A stretch of DNA of 64,000 nt from Batillaria attramentaria (lineage: Eukaryota > Mollusca > Gastropoda > Batillariidae): NCBI GenBank assembly GCA_018292915.2, contig JACVVK020000228.1, forward strand, positions 75,001-139,000. Reading direction: 5' to 3'. Numbering within the stretch: the first letter of the stretch is position 1; each line of letters opens with the position of its first letter. The position numbers were made by a program, and so were the translations under genes. Below the pieces are notes generated by a model. That model did not search any database and was not told the origin of the DNA. It worked only from the letters and a program-made list of their open reading frames with translations. Below, piece after piece: positions 21,112 through 32,102 of the stretch.

Positions 21112-22263
21112 ATGGAGCAGTCCACTTCAAACGGAAGTACTGGCAGCCTCATTGTTTCAACCAGTGTCTACAATGAAGAACTCACAGACCTTATTCTGAC
21201 CCTGAAAGCAGTCCGCTTAATCTTGGAACAAATCCTGTCACCATTAATTTTGCTTTTCGGAACATTTGGAAACGTGATGATTATTGCTGTTCTCTACAGA
21301 ATGCGATCACAGGGATCGGCTATGAATGTGTTTTTCATGGCGCTTGCCGTGTCTGACACTTCTCTTTTATATTCCGGGCTTTTTAGGGTATGGATCGATT
21401 ACACATTTCATATCGACATTATGGACCTTAATATTGTCTTCTGTAAATGTGTGCTTTACTTCTTGTACACCTCAGGAGTGTTGTCAGTCTGGCTGCTGGT
21501 GGCTATGACATTTCAGAGAGCTGCCTCTGTTGTCTGGCCGCATCGTATCCGGGTGATCTGCACTCAAAAGAAATCCAAATTATTTGCAATTGCTTTGTCA
21601 TTGTTAGTAGTGGTAATGCACACCCATCTCCTGTTTGGGTACGGGCTAGTTCCACAAGGAAATGACACTTCATATCAGTGCCGCCCTTTGTCTGAGGAAT
21701 ATCAAAGTTTTATGAGCAATATATGGTCCCTTGTAGATTTGCTAATTTCATCCTTTATTCCGTTTGTTCTGCTTGCCACCAGTAACTCTATACTGATATG
21801 GAAACTGACGGTGTCTGTACGTAAAGCCCGAATGACACTGGCAACAGGTCACACTCAGCGGGTTGCGGACCGTGAAAAGAAAGCTTCGTCTGTCACAGTA
21901 ACTGTTGTTGTCCTGTCAGTGACATTTTTATTGTTAACCTCTCCATTTGCGAGTGTGATCCTCTACATCAATTATTTTGTGTTACGCGAACAGTGGGAAG
22001 ATGAATCATTTGCCGCTGTCATGAAAATTGTGATTTTTGTTGGAAACATGACGTGGTACAGCAATAGTGCAGTTAACTTTTATCTGTACTGTTTAACGGG
22101 GACAAAGTTCCGGAAAGAATTCCGGCGAATGATATGTTCATGTCTGCGTCCAGCTGATTTACTAAAGTCGGAACAACACTCCAGCACAAACATGAGTCAC
22201 ATAAGTCAAAATTCAGAGGAATGCACTGTCTCCAAAACAGAATTTGAAAATGATGAATTCTGA
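21112..22263 (+). CDS. Class A orphan GPCR, group A (383 aa)
   Basis: An intact frame from MEQSTSNGS ends at ENDEF. Landmarks are N7 glycosylation, N54 (1.50), D82 (2.50), Cys111 and Cys190, QRA at 135-137, WPHR at 142-145, P217, P278 in LTSPF without W6.48, and N322 with Phe323 at 7.50. Loop 3 (RKARMTLATGHTQRVADREK) and the tail are almost identical to genes 32103 and 2-502, while TM2-TM3 and extracellular loop 3 differ more. The start is supported by the identical start in 32103 and 63306. The gene has a recognisable TATA box, uORF exon and intron upstream, so it looks expressed. It should be a plasma-membrane receptor with G-protein output; the ligand is unknown. Confidence 0.94.
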   Translation: MEQSTSNGSTGSLIVSTSVYNEELTDLILTLKAVRLILEQILSPLILLFGTFGNVMIIAVLYRMRSQGSAMNVFFMALAVSDTSLLYSGLFRVWIDYTFHIDIMDLNIVFCKCVLYFLYTSGVLSVWLLVAMTFQRAASVVWPHRIRVICTQKKSKLFAIALSLLVVVMHTHLLFGYGLVPQGNDTSYQCRPLSEEYQSFMSNIWSLVDLLISSFIPFVLLATSNSILIWKLTVSVRKARMTLATGHTQRVADREKKASSVTVTVVVLSVTFLLLTSPFASVILYINYFVLREQWEDESFAAVMKIVIFVGNMTWYSNSAVNFYLYCLTGTKFRKEFRRMICSCLRPADLLKSEQHSSTNMSHISQNSEECTVSKTEFENDEF

Positions 22264-23472
22264 CTCTCTCTCCTTCTCTCTCTCTCTCTCTCTCTCTGTG
22301 CACGCCCGCTGAGCTTATCCATCTTCCGTGAGCAGCAAAGCGTGTCGTAACCCCTTGGTGTATATCTAACTTGTTGGGCGCCGTTTTGTTTTGTGCTGCA
22401 GTATGTGTGTATGAGTTGATTCACATACCCACATTGACGTGTTCTTATCAAGTGTTTAAGTGAATTGAAAGTCCGTAAGGGGTAAGTGGGTAGGTGGGTG
22501 GGAATGTTAAACCCTAAGCACTCACCCACCCTATCTACTTCCGAAACACATTCTTCATCACGTCAAGTAAGCGCGACGACTGGTTCAGGGGAGGCGACAA
22601 CGGTAGCAGGATGCAGTATACTGAAGAGTTTTAGCCCCTGACAGAACATATTTTTCAAGGTGGCGACGGGAAGCGTGGAAAATCTGACGGAAAAAGCATA
22701 AAAAGATTATTTTGGCTCATATGATGAGTTTTCCGATGAAGATCCACTAGAAAGCATAAGGTCAAACATAGCCTACTTCACGACAACGAGACTTCTCCTA
22801 GCTAATCGATCTCTTTTGCAAACAGTGTCGTCTGCCACAGGTGAATCCTGCAGATACTGCAAGAAACTCAAATGTACACAGAGTAACAGCCAAACAATTA
22901 CTAAAATAACGCTTAGAAACGTCCACGGATGATATAATTATGTGTACCATACATCCACTCAGGGACCGCATTTCGTTAGCAGAATTAAGCTTCAGCACGA
23001 AAAAAATGCCGTTGTCAAGTTTGAAGCCCACCAAAATTGCCACCATCTTGGTCACGCTGCCAGCTACCTTTCTCACCCGTTCAAGAGCGTTACGAGCGTT
23101 CGCCGCCAACACATCGATTCCCGCAGTCACGGGGCAACACGCCACAGAACAACCGCATTGGGGAACGTTCAGCTGTGAAGCGGCGTGTCCATAGCCACAT
23201 AATTATGTAACTGGCACCGAGTGAGCCGCCTGTTTACAGGAGAACAATACAGCAAACACAACGTACCAGACACAGTTTCCTTGTCGTTTGACTTCAAGCT
23301 CCAGTGTTCGTGATGGGGATGACTGTAATCTCTGATTAATGGCGTATTCTGTATTTTATGAATTTAGTGTCATCAGACAGTAAGAGATTGTAAACTGTAA
23401 CAGAGGTCTGTGCGAGAAATGTACTTTTCAATTAAAAAATAAACCGTATTGTCAAAATGAAATGAAGTACTC

Positions 23473-23473
<1 letters not shown>
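22264..23473. repeat. GPCR 3'-flank repeat, copy 3
   Basis: This is the uninterrupted form of the flank and the best reference for placing the insertion at 665-2228. It includes a (CT)n run just after the stop codon, the 'gtgggtaggtgggtgggaat' tract and the degraded minus-strand reading at about 22.8 kb. A possible polyadenylation signal AATAAA lies at 23438-23443 just before the (GT)n array. If used, the 3'UTR of gene 21112 would be about 1.2 kb. Confidence 0.7.
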
Positions 23474-23559
<86 letters not shown>

Positions 23560-23768
23560 AATCGTAAACCATCTTTGGAAACATAAACAAACTCGTGTAC
23601 CAGGAAACAGGCAAACTACTACAAAGTTTATGTGCATCTTTTATTTCTGTGCATGTGTAAATAAAAACGTTGGAAATAAATTGTATCCTACTGTCTTGCA
23701 ATCATAATACTGTCATCTGTTATAATTTTAACATTAATTTATCAAAATATTCCTTCACCAATGCATCG

Positions 23769-23847
<79 letters not shown>

Positions 23848-24040
23848 GCACGCACGCACGCACACGATTTGACGCGCAATATAGCTTTTTGTAACTTGCT
23901 TCACCTATAAAATCTACTACACTGCCATTGTCCGCAAAACTGTTTCAGCATTTGGAAGGTAGTGAGTGTTGTGTACATCTCTTACACTCTTTTCCGTTTT
24001 ACACATCGGGTGTGATTATCGTAAAGTGAGTGTTAGTGTT
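23474..24040. repeat. (GT)n array and block B tail
   Basis: (GT)n at 23474-23556 is followed by 'ggaaacataaacaaactcgt', 'ccaggaaacaggcaaactac' and a (CA)n array at 23778-23863 with (CGCA) units, then 'tactacactgccattgtccg'. This matches only the last part of block B. Confidence 0.7.
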
Positions 24041-24756
24041 AGCAGAATGGGTGTTTTTGTTCTACTTCTACGCTAAACAATGAACAATGTTTTATAGTTA
24101 TGGCGCTATTCAAGGCCAAGTACCATATTGGGAATACACAATACACTAAATGTTTCCACCGTTATTCAAGACAAAAGATTTCAAAGTTCAAAGAAAACCG
24201 GCTTTGAATAAACTCCAACGCAGGGAGCAACTGTAATGACCCGTACTGATCACGAACTCGGTGGCTCCAAGTGTGTCAACAGCATCTGGCTTGTATTGTT
24301 ACATTTTGGGGAAAAAAACAACAAAAACAAAAAACCAACAAAAAATAAACAGATTTTTTTCTTTGGAATCCGTTGATAAACAAATGAGAATTAAAGGAAC
24401 ACAACTTGGTCAGAGTAAAGACGAGGGACCCTTAAAGTGACAATATAAATATCAATAGCTAGTCTCATTAAACATTTTGAAAATTACGTACCATCTCCCT
24501 ACACAGCACAGAATAGCACAGCACAATATCTGACACAGTAAGAACATTAAACTTTTGTGTTTCTGACAAGTGTTTCATCTAGTCTTATCCAACAAGGCTC
24601 ACGGGAAAAAAACACACCAGAGAATAAAACAGTAATAGGAAACTATATGTAAAAAGCAGTCAGTTTTATTTTTTTCATCTTAGTGTAGGCTTACAAAACG
24701 ATCTAGGAAATCTGGAACAGGCGAGCTGGATGGATTTGTGTTGAATACTTCATTCG
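24041..24756. other. Intergenic, nothing recognised
   Basis: AT-rich sequence with A-rich tracts. No coding region or repeat relationship was identified. Confidence 0.45.
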
Positions 24757-25258
24757 GCGCGATCAGTTTTGGGTTTTCTGTTAAGTATTTCAGTAAGACT
24801 GGATATGCGGCCCCTCACCTGTTGGACTTTAAACTGACAAAAGAAACGCATCAAGGCTGAGGCCTGTGATGACTGACTTTGTATAGTGATCGTGATTTGA
24901 TTTTACTTGGTTTTACTGATCTATTGACCACTATCTCACTGTTTAAAAACCTGATATTGTTAGTGAAGTGTTAATACTGCTCTGAGTTTTGCATTTATTG
25001 ATACTTTTGTATGGTACAGAGATTTTGTGAAGTTTCTAAACAGTGAGATAGTGGTCAATAGCTCACATCTCTCTAATCAGAGGTCAAAGTATATAGCAAG
25101 ATGTGATGTATCTGAATATGTAAATTAACGTTTACCACAAAAATCCACAAATAGCACTAATATTCTACTCCATTTGAAATTGTATATTTTAAAAGATCAG
25201 TAAAACCAAGTAAAATCAAATCACGATCACTACACAAGACGTTTCCAAAACTGATCAG
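24757..25258. repeat. Large nested inverted repeat upstream of a GPCR pseudogene
   Basis: Perfect 38-bp arms lie at 24885-24922 and 25195-25232, and perfect 23-bp arms at 24924-24946 and 25037-25059. A weaker outer match (gatcagttttgg at about 24759 against ccaaaactgatc at about 25246) extends the symmetry. The right side carries about 135 extra bases between its two arms. A transcript could form a long hairpin. It could be a foldback element or an inverted duplication. Confidence 0.8.
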
Positions 25259-25479
25259 CATTTGAGACAGATTACCGCGGCTGCTACGACAAGTAAACAT
25301 CCTATCAACCGTACTGACAAAGCCTGCATACAAGCGTGATCGTCGTGGCTTCTGACTGCAGAAGGACATTTCAAACATTATTTCTCTTTTAGACAAAGCT
25401 AGCTAACAGCCACTTGGGTTTAAACCATCTGCCAAGTCTGACATCAGCAAGGACATATATACCCACTGCACCATTCAGC

Positions 25480-26623
25480 ATGGACCCGTTTGCAGAAAAC
25501 ACAACTGACAACAAAACACTGTTGGTTTCTACTGTCACCAGTACTACAGGAAGTATGGCAGCCTTGACGTATTCCCTTGACAATATACGTTTTGCTTTAC
25601 AAAAAATAATTGCACCAGTCATCTTACTGTTTGGTACTTTTGGGAACGCTATGATCATTACCATCCTTTGCAGAATGCAATCCAAAGGGTCAGGAATGAA
25701 TATTTTCTTCATTGCTCTTGCATTCTCAGATTTGGGTCTTTTGTATTCGGCGCTTTTCAGGGTCGTGTTAGGGTATATTTTCAGAATTGATATTTTTGAT
25801 TTAAGTAACTTTTCATGCAAGGTTGGAATGTGGGCATTGTACACAACAGGTGTGCTCTCCCCATGGCTGCTCGTGGCTATGACTATACAGAGAGCTATAT
25901 CGGTTGTCTGGCCGCATCGCGTCAAGATCATGATTGTGCACACAGAAGAAAACTAAAGTGTTCACGTTTTCCATTGTTTTATTTGGTATGCTCATTCATT
26001 CTCATTTACTGTACGGGTACGGATTGAAACTTACAAAAACTGGAACTTCCATCAAATGTGTACAGCTTAGCAACTACACTCTTTTTTTCAGTGATGTGTG
26101 GTCGATTGTAGATTTGCTGATTTTCTCTCTTCTTCCCTTTGTTCTTCTGTTGGCAAGCAACTCGATACTTGTATGGAAGCTGACGAAGTCCGTCCGCAAA
26201 GCCCGGATGCAGTTGTCAACAGGCTCCTCACAAAACCGTGAAAAGAAAAGCTCCTCTATAACAATTACCCTCATCTCACTTTCTCTGGCATTCCTAGTGC
26301 TGTCTTGTCCTTTTTCAATATTCATAATTTACGCTTCTTATTTTGCTTCTGTCGAGGTTTTTGCTAACCCTTCTTCTAGGTCACTGATGTTTTTTTTAAA
26401 CTTTGTCGCCCATATGTTCTGGTACACCAATAGTTCGGTCAATTTTTATGTGTACTATGTGACAGGAACACGGTTTAGGGAAGAATTTAAGAGAATTATG
26501 TTGGGTTGTGGAAAGGAATCGGTTGTAACGGAGAAGTTTTCTTCTACTAACACATCCCAGCTCAGTTCAATATCAAGACAGGATCTTGCATCTTCCTTGC
26601 AGTCTGAAGATGACGAATTTTGA
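25480..26623 (+). pseudogene. Group C GPCR with one frameshift
   Basis: From ATG at 25480 (MDPFAENTTDN, as in gene 43738) the frame covers the N-terminus, TM1, TM2, TM3 and IQRAISVVWPHRVK. Between 'gtcaag' and 'tgcacacag' the intact paralogue has 6 bases and this copy has 10, so a 4-bp insertion at about 25928-25937 shifts the frame to a stop at 25954-25956. The second frame then runs without further breaks through TM4-TM7 to QSEDDEF at 26623. Apart from this lesion all family landmarks are present, including QRA and TSPF-like LSCPF. TM7 reads NSSVNFYVYYVTGTRF, also slightly degenerate. It is either a very young pseudogene or an assembly error in an intact gene. Confidence 0.8.
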
Positions 26624-26669
26624 GGAAGAAAAGTTGATTACGACTTGAGGGGCACTCTATTCTGTTGAA

Positions 26670-27500
26670 GATCATATTTTTTCTTAATTACTCTTGCATT
26701 ATCACCATCATATATATTTTCAGAATAGACATTCTTGACTTAAGTAAATTTTTGTGCCAAGTTGGAGTTTGAGCAATGTTGCTCTCCCCGTGGCTGCTCG
26801 TAGCTATGACTATACAGAGAGCTATATCGGTTGTCTGGCCGCATCGCGTCAAGGTGATGTGCAAACAGAAGAAAGCTAAAGTGTTCATGTTTCCCATTGT
26901 TTTGTTTGTTTTGCTCATTCATTCTCATCTACTGTACGGGTGCGAACTTAAACTTTCAAAAGCTGGAACTTCCATCAAATGCACACAGCTTAGTAACTAC
27001 ACTTTTCTTTTCAATGACGTGTGATCGATTGTAGATTTGCTGATTTTCTCTCTTCTTTCCTTTGTTCTTCTACTCGCAAGTAACTCGATACTTGTGTGGA
27101 AACTGACGGTGTCCGTCCGCAAAGCACGGATGCAGCTGTCAACAGATTGCTCACCTGTCACATGTTTGACGGGGAAAAGAAAGCTGATTCTGAACAGTAA
27201 CCCTCATCTCAGTCTCTCTGACATTCCTAGTGCTGCCTTGACCATTTTCAATAATCATTATCTACGCTTCTTATTTTGCTTCATTCGAGGTTTTTGCAAA
27301 CCCTTCTTCTAGGTCACTTATGTTTTTCTTAAACTTTCTAGCCAATATGTTCTGGTATACCAACAGTTTGGTAAATTTTTATGTGTACTGTCTGACAGGA
27401 ACAGGGTTTAGGGAAGAATTCAAGAGAATTATGTTGGGTTGTGGAAAGGAATCGGGTGTGCTGGAGAAGTTTTCTTCTACTAACATATGTCTCAGCTAGG
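26670..27500 (+). pseudogene. Group C GPCR pseudogene, multiply broken
   Basis: Homology begins within TM2 (atattttttcttaattactc), jumps over a deletion to the first extracellular loop, and runs to the tail. Breaks include TGA before the TM3 LLSPWLL segment, TGG to TGA in the TM5 W-S-I-V-D position (about 27022), a disrupted loop 3 that shifts the frame at about 27150-27200, and loss of the tail after STNICLS. It still reads MTIQRAISVVWPHR and NSLVNFYVYCLTGT in different frames. It lies only about 46 bp after pseudogene 25480 and is more similar to it than to other genes, so it is a local tandem duplicate. Confidence 0.88.
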
Positions 27501-27584
27501 TGAAACCATCGCCTTTAAATCCATGTAATTCAATGTCGGGCGAAACTTTTTTCTTGGGGGGGTCCTGTTTTATCTTCGTAAGGT

Positions 27585-28600
27585 GTGACGTTTATCTTGA
27601 AAGTGTCATCGTTACGTTGAGTTTCTGATAACATGGAAAGCAGCATCTCAAATTGTGGCCTACACAGAAGATTAGGAATATAGGATCAGAAAAATAATAC
27701 GGTGAAACGTTCCTCAACAGAATTTTCCTCGAGCGGGTCATTTTCAAATGCATTTACAAACTGAACAATAGCAGGGTTGAGTTTCAAGGGATGGATGAGT
27801 TTCCGGTGAAGATCCACTAGAAAGCATAGCGTCATAGCCTACTTCACGACAACGATAGCTTCTCAGTTGTCTGGATTCATGACGGCATTTAAAGAGACTT
27901 ACGTCCCTTGATGCTTCTCTTTCGCAGAGTTGTATAAGCTAAGTAACCAATCTCTTTCGGGGAAACGATGCTAACAGTGTCGTCTACCACAGGTGAATCG
28001 TGCAGATATTGCACCAAGAACATCAAACTTACACGTAGTAAGAGCCAAACGATTAATAAAATAAAACTTGAAAACGTCAACGGATGATATAAGTGTACGA
28101 TGTGTCCATTCAGGGACCCTTTTTCGTCTGCAAACGCATCAGCATTTAAAAAAAAAATGCCGTTTTCGAATTCAAAGCCAAACAAAATTGCCACCATCTT
28201 GGTCACGCTGCGAGCTACCTTTCTCGCCCGTTCACGAGCGCTCGCCGCCAACACATCGATTCGCGCAGTCACGGGGCAAAACATTACAGAACGTTCACCT
28301 TGGGAAACGCACAGCTGTTATGCTACGTGTATATAGCAACGTATGTAACTGGCACTTAGTGAGCTACCTGTTTGCAGGAGAGACATACAGCAAGCACAAC
28401 GTACCAGACACAGTTTCCTTGTCGCTTGACTTCAAGCTTCCGTGTTTGTGATGGGGATGACAGCAACCTCTCTGTTTAACGGTGTACTATGTAATTTATG
28501 AATTAAGTGCCATCAGACAGTAAGAGATCGTAACAGAGGTCTGTTCTAGAAATGTACTTTTCAATAAAACCACGTATTGTCAAAGTGAAATGAAGTAATC

Positions 28601-28689
<89 letters not shown>
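27585..28689. repeat. GPCR 3'-flank repeat, copy 4, with (GT)n
   Basis: The part from about 27780 ('agatccactagaaagcatag') to the (GT)n array at 28603-28689 matches copy 1 at 2530-3415. The beginning (27585-27690) matches 29210-29310 instead. AATAAA near 28564 could be a polyadenylation signal but belongs to the repeat. Confidence 0.7.
27903..28023 (-). CDS. Candidate minus-strand first coding exon, copy 2
   Basis: ATG at 28023-28021 opens 40 codons (starting MFLVQYLHDSPVVDDTVS) that end in RKRSIKG at a GTAAGT donor (27902-27897). The upstream frame also stays open for about 90 more codons and includes a hydrophobic run (FILLIVWLLLRVSLMFLV), so a longer membrane-anchored N-terminus is possible. 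The counterpart at 2640-2754 keeps the same core and donor. The protein is not recognised. Confidence 0.35.
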
Positions 28690-29436
28690 TCGCAGATTGG
28701 GAGGTGTTATCCTGCCTCTGAAAGACTTTGGATGTTTCTCGCTCACTCCATTGTTATGGACAATATGTCTGAACAATAAAATGTCTTAATCTGAGTCTGA
28801 GTCTCTCTCTCTCTCCTAACATTCTAGCTCCGCTGTAGCGTAGCGGGTCTAGTGTCTTTGGTGGGTCCTACACACTTGAAGAGAGAAAGAAAAACAACAA
28901 CTGAAAACAACAACAAACAACAAAACAGATAAATGGCATGAAATTTGGAGAAACAACTTTATGGGATGGGGCCATTCCTCCTTATCAACTTTCACATTAT
29001 AGCCATCCCTCAAGGACGGACAGTAAAGGGAGGCATGGTTTACTGAAATGGAAACAGACCGCATGCTTTTTATTGAAAAAAGAACACATTTTTGAGCACC
29101 GCTGTTTGTATATTGAAAAAAAAGAAGACACATCTGAATATCAGCGCTGGAAAAAAACAGAGACACCCTAACCAACAGGATATTTGGTCGACGTCATAAT
29201 CTATTGACGTAAGGTGTGACGTTCATCGTGAAAGTCTCATGGTCATGTTGAGTATCTCATGACACATGGAAAGAAGCATGTCAATCTGTGGCCTGCTTTC
29301 GGCCTTCACCAACAGGGAGGAGTATAGAACCAGGAAAATAACAATTATAGTGAAACGTTCATGGTGTTCATCGACTTACGAAGATCTTTTTCTGATGCAA
29401 TATTACCAACAAAACGACAGCAGCGGATGTGTTCGG
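28690..29436. other. Intergenic with repeat pieces
   Basis: 28815-29000 is a diverged copy of 12050-12260, and 29210-29310 one of 27590-27680. No gene is seen. Confidence 0.5.
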
Positions 29437-30475
29437 TAAGGCCTCGGTCACAACCGGCCGCACGATTTTTTTATGCTTGCGATCTCCACGAAATGTCTGC
29501 GGCCTGCGGCTTCTACGATCTGAAAAAAAAAAAAATTAAGGTTGCAAATCGTGCGTACGATATACGTGCGATGGCGTACGTTCCCCGCAAGTCTCGCACG
29601 GGTAACGTCTTGCGATTTCAGTTGGTCAAAAATCGTACGACGGCCGTACGGATCGTACGTTGTCCTCGCAGTTATCGTACGGAGGTCGTACGCCTTCGTA
29701 CGACGTTCGTGCGATGTTGACGATGTTTGCACGGGCTATACGGGTGTCGTGCGTGCGCCGTACGGCTATCGTAAGTGCTCTGTACGCGTGGTGTGCGTCG
29801 GTCGTTCGACGGCCATGGCCGACGCGCGTTTTTCATGCATATAGGGACCAACCTACATATATACATGTAGTTTGTTTATGGAAAGAAGACATCAGAGGAT
29901 TTGGATATTATTAACAGAGAGTTTGACAAATCTATGGACACGTACACAACTTGACAGACACTGACACAGCACTGCAACACTTCTACATTGCACACCAACA
30001 TCCCCCGGGCCCGCACCTGGTCTTGCCTCAGCCTTGCGGAGCACTCACGGAGCACGTGCGTGCGTCGTGGGAACATCGTACTACCGACTTGCGGTCTGTG
30101 ATCACGTGCGGCCATCGTGCGGTCCTCGTGGGAAGCACGCAAGACAACCGTGCGTCACTTGTGCGTTCATCGTGCGGCCGCCGTGCGGCCATCGTGACCT
30201 ATTTTTCTCGCCCCGAGAGGTCAAAGTCGTACGATGCACTTGCGGCAATCGTGTGTTGGCCGTACAGTGGCCGTGCGGCCAACGCAAGTGTGTAAAAAAT
30301 CGCAGGTGATCGTAGAGTTTGTTGATTATGTCGAAAACCGGCCGCAGCGCTCTGCGGCCTCCTTGCGACCTGGAAATTTCGCAGGACGCCCGTGCGCCGT
30401 TTGCAAGATTTGCCACGATTTTTGGCCGTAGACCCGCCGTAGGAGCCCGTACGGCCGGTTGTGACCGTAGCTTAA
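29437..30475. mobile_element. CGTACG-rich element with terminal inverted repeats (about 1.04 kb)
   Basis: The ends are inverted: 'ctcggtcacaaccggccg' at 29443-29460 and 'cggccggttgtgaccgtag' at 30452-30470. The interior is GC- and CpG-rich, unlike its surroundings, and holds at least ten CGTACG palindromes plus many CGTGCG variants, mostly in the first 350 bp and last 250 bp. No transposase frame is visible, so it looks like a non-autonomous DNA transposon of unknown superfamily. The exact target duplication is unclear (TAAG-like bases occur on both sides). Confidence 0.7.
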
Positions 30476-30709
30476 GACACGGGAACAAACACAAGACAAG
30501 GGAGGTAAAGTGATCACCTTTCGGTCCGTCACTTCAGTTGCAGTGTGTTACCTCCCGGTCTGAGCCAGCACGCTGTGCATGCTTTCTTCATGTACAACAA
30601 TCTCTTTCTGATAATGCTTGCAGGGCCTCAGTTAAATATCTGTGTTAAGTGATGAATGCCTATAAATAATAAGAAAAAAAAACCACCTGACTAAACATAG
30701 TAATTTTTC

Positions 30710-30769
<60 letters not shown>

Positions 30770-31025
30770 AATAATGTATACACGCAAACGTATTTTGCTT
30801 GGCGGAGAACATTTATGTGACAATTTATGTTCAGATTCTTCCGTGTCAGAGTCATAAACATACACACATTCTGAAGCTAGGACAAGGAAATACAATTATT
30901 GCATCGAAATACAGACATACAGCTAGCTGCGAGAAATATTGAGTTGTAATCGGTGAAGCATTTGAAATAGACTACGTAAATTATCTTTATTATCATTACG
31001 TTTTATTGATGATACCACTGTCTCT

Positions 31026-31079
<54 letters not shown>

Positions 31080-31636
31080 ATGCACACTTCTGCATATTCC
31101 CCTTTTCCATCTCTATTTCATTTACTTCTCATTATTCATTGTATCTATAAATTTTATGATTTGCTGGATGGAATTAGATAAATTATTTTTAATTTTTACT
31201 TTCATTTACTATAAATTTGTCCACACCCATGCCACTGGCAATCATTATTTCAGTTTCAGAAGTTAGTACGTGTTTTGATACTCCCTTCTACTGATGAGAC
31301 CCTCTCGTCTTTTCTCTGTTTCAGTTTGAAGAGGCGAGAGACTGTTTTCTGATATTAAATCGGACTTAAAATGACTGAAAAAAGATAAAGAAGATTTGCC
31401 AGGGCTGACAAAGATGAACCTGATTTCCGGGAACTGCGCGAATGTGGATCAATGCGTGCCACGTGGCCAGTAGTTTTACGTTAAGCTTCGTCACATGCTC
31501 TCTTGCGTTAGACACGAAACTGTTCAAAACCCGCTACAAGTTTATGACAATCGAGGTAAATGACAACAATAGCAGGAACTGTTGCATTTCTGTAAGGCAA
31601 GTGAACGAAGGTGAGATGAAACGGTTAACGATAACT
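30476..31636. other. Intergenic with (GT)n and (CA)n
   Basis: (GT)n lies at 30713-30768 and (CA)n at 31029-31077. No gene is recognised. From about 31637 the upstream region of gene 32103 begins. Confidence 0.5.
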
Positions 31637-32102
31637 TTTCAGGGAGTGAATGTACCCACCCCGGCGGGCTGTCACGATTTCTAATTTTCTGGTGATTTAA
31701 AGGTTGGTTCTAATTTGGGAAATTTGGGAAATCAAAAATCGTCAAGAAAATAATTCTTCTTTTATTTGAGACGTTGGTTTAAAAAATTCAGCTACACGCT
31801 CAATTTTTGTTGTTCTACTCTGTCCAGCAGAATGCGTGCAAGTCCACAAGAAAATAAATTTACCAAAAATCACACAGAGAATGTCGTTAACAATACTTTA
31901 CATAAAAGGTCTGTTTAGAAATAATTTATTCACACGGTAAGGTGGTTGAGTGACAGGTAGATGTTTTTCTGTTACCTTTTTCCGGAAAACCAGACAGACC
32001 ACAAGTATATAAGGCATTAAAATCTGACTGAGTTTCAGAGCATAACATCTACATGTCTGTCTTTCTTCCACTGGTGAGACGTCAACGCCCGCTTTATGAA
32101 CT
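31637..32102 (+). promoter_or_regulatory. Promoter of gene 32103, fused to the start codon
   Basis: It contains the conserved 'agtgaatgtacccacc' element (about 31645), a region aligning with 19320-19600 upstream of gene 21112, and the TATA box tatataag at 32006-32013. The noncoding exon 1 sequence follows ('acatctacatgtctgtcttt') but breaks off from its paralogue at about 32101, directly before ATG 32103. There is thus no 5' intron. The uORF that starts at 32053 no longer stops in the leader; it runs out of frame through the true start to TGA at 32188-32190. Confidence 0.65.

Noticed and set aside
22798..23145. Minus-strand 115-codon frame as an intact gene
   Set aside because: Compared with the copies at 2.7 and 28.0 kb, it has lost the conserved reading and the splice donor; treated as degraded flank.
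25389..25943. Minus-strand 184-codon frame
   Set aside because: Antisense shadow of the GPCR coding sequence at 25480; similar shadows occur opposite every receptor (for example 43605-44078, 50205-50609, 54341-54835).
29361..30532. Several overlapping 65-130 codon frames
   Set aside because: They fall inside the CGTACG-rich TIR element on both strands, as expected from GC-rich repetitive DNA with few stops.
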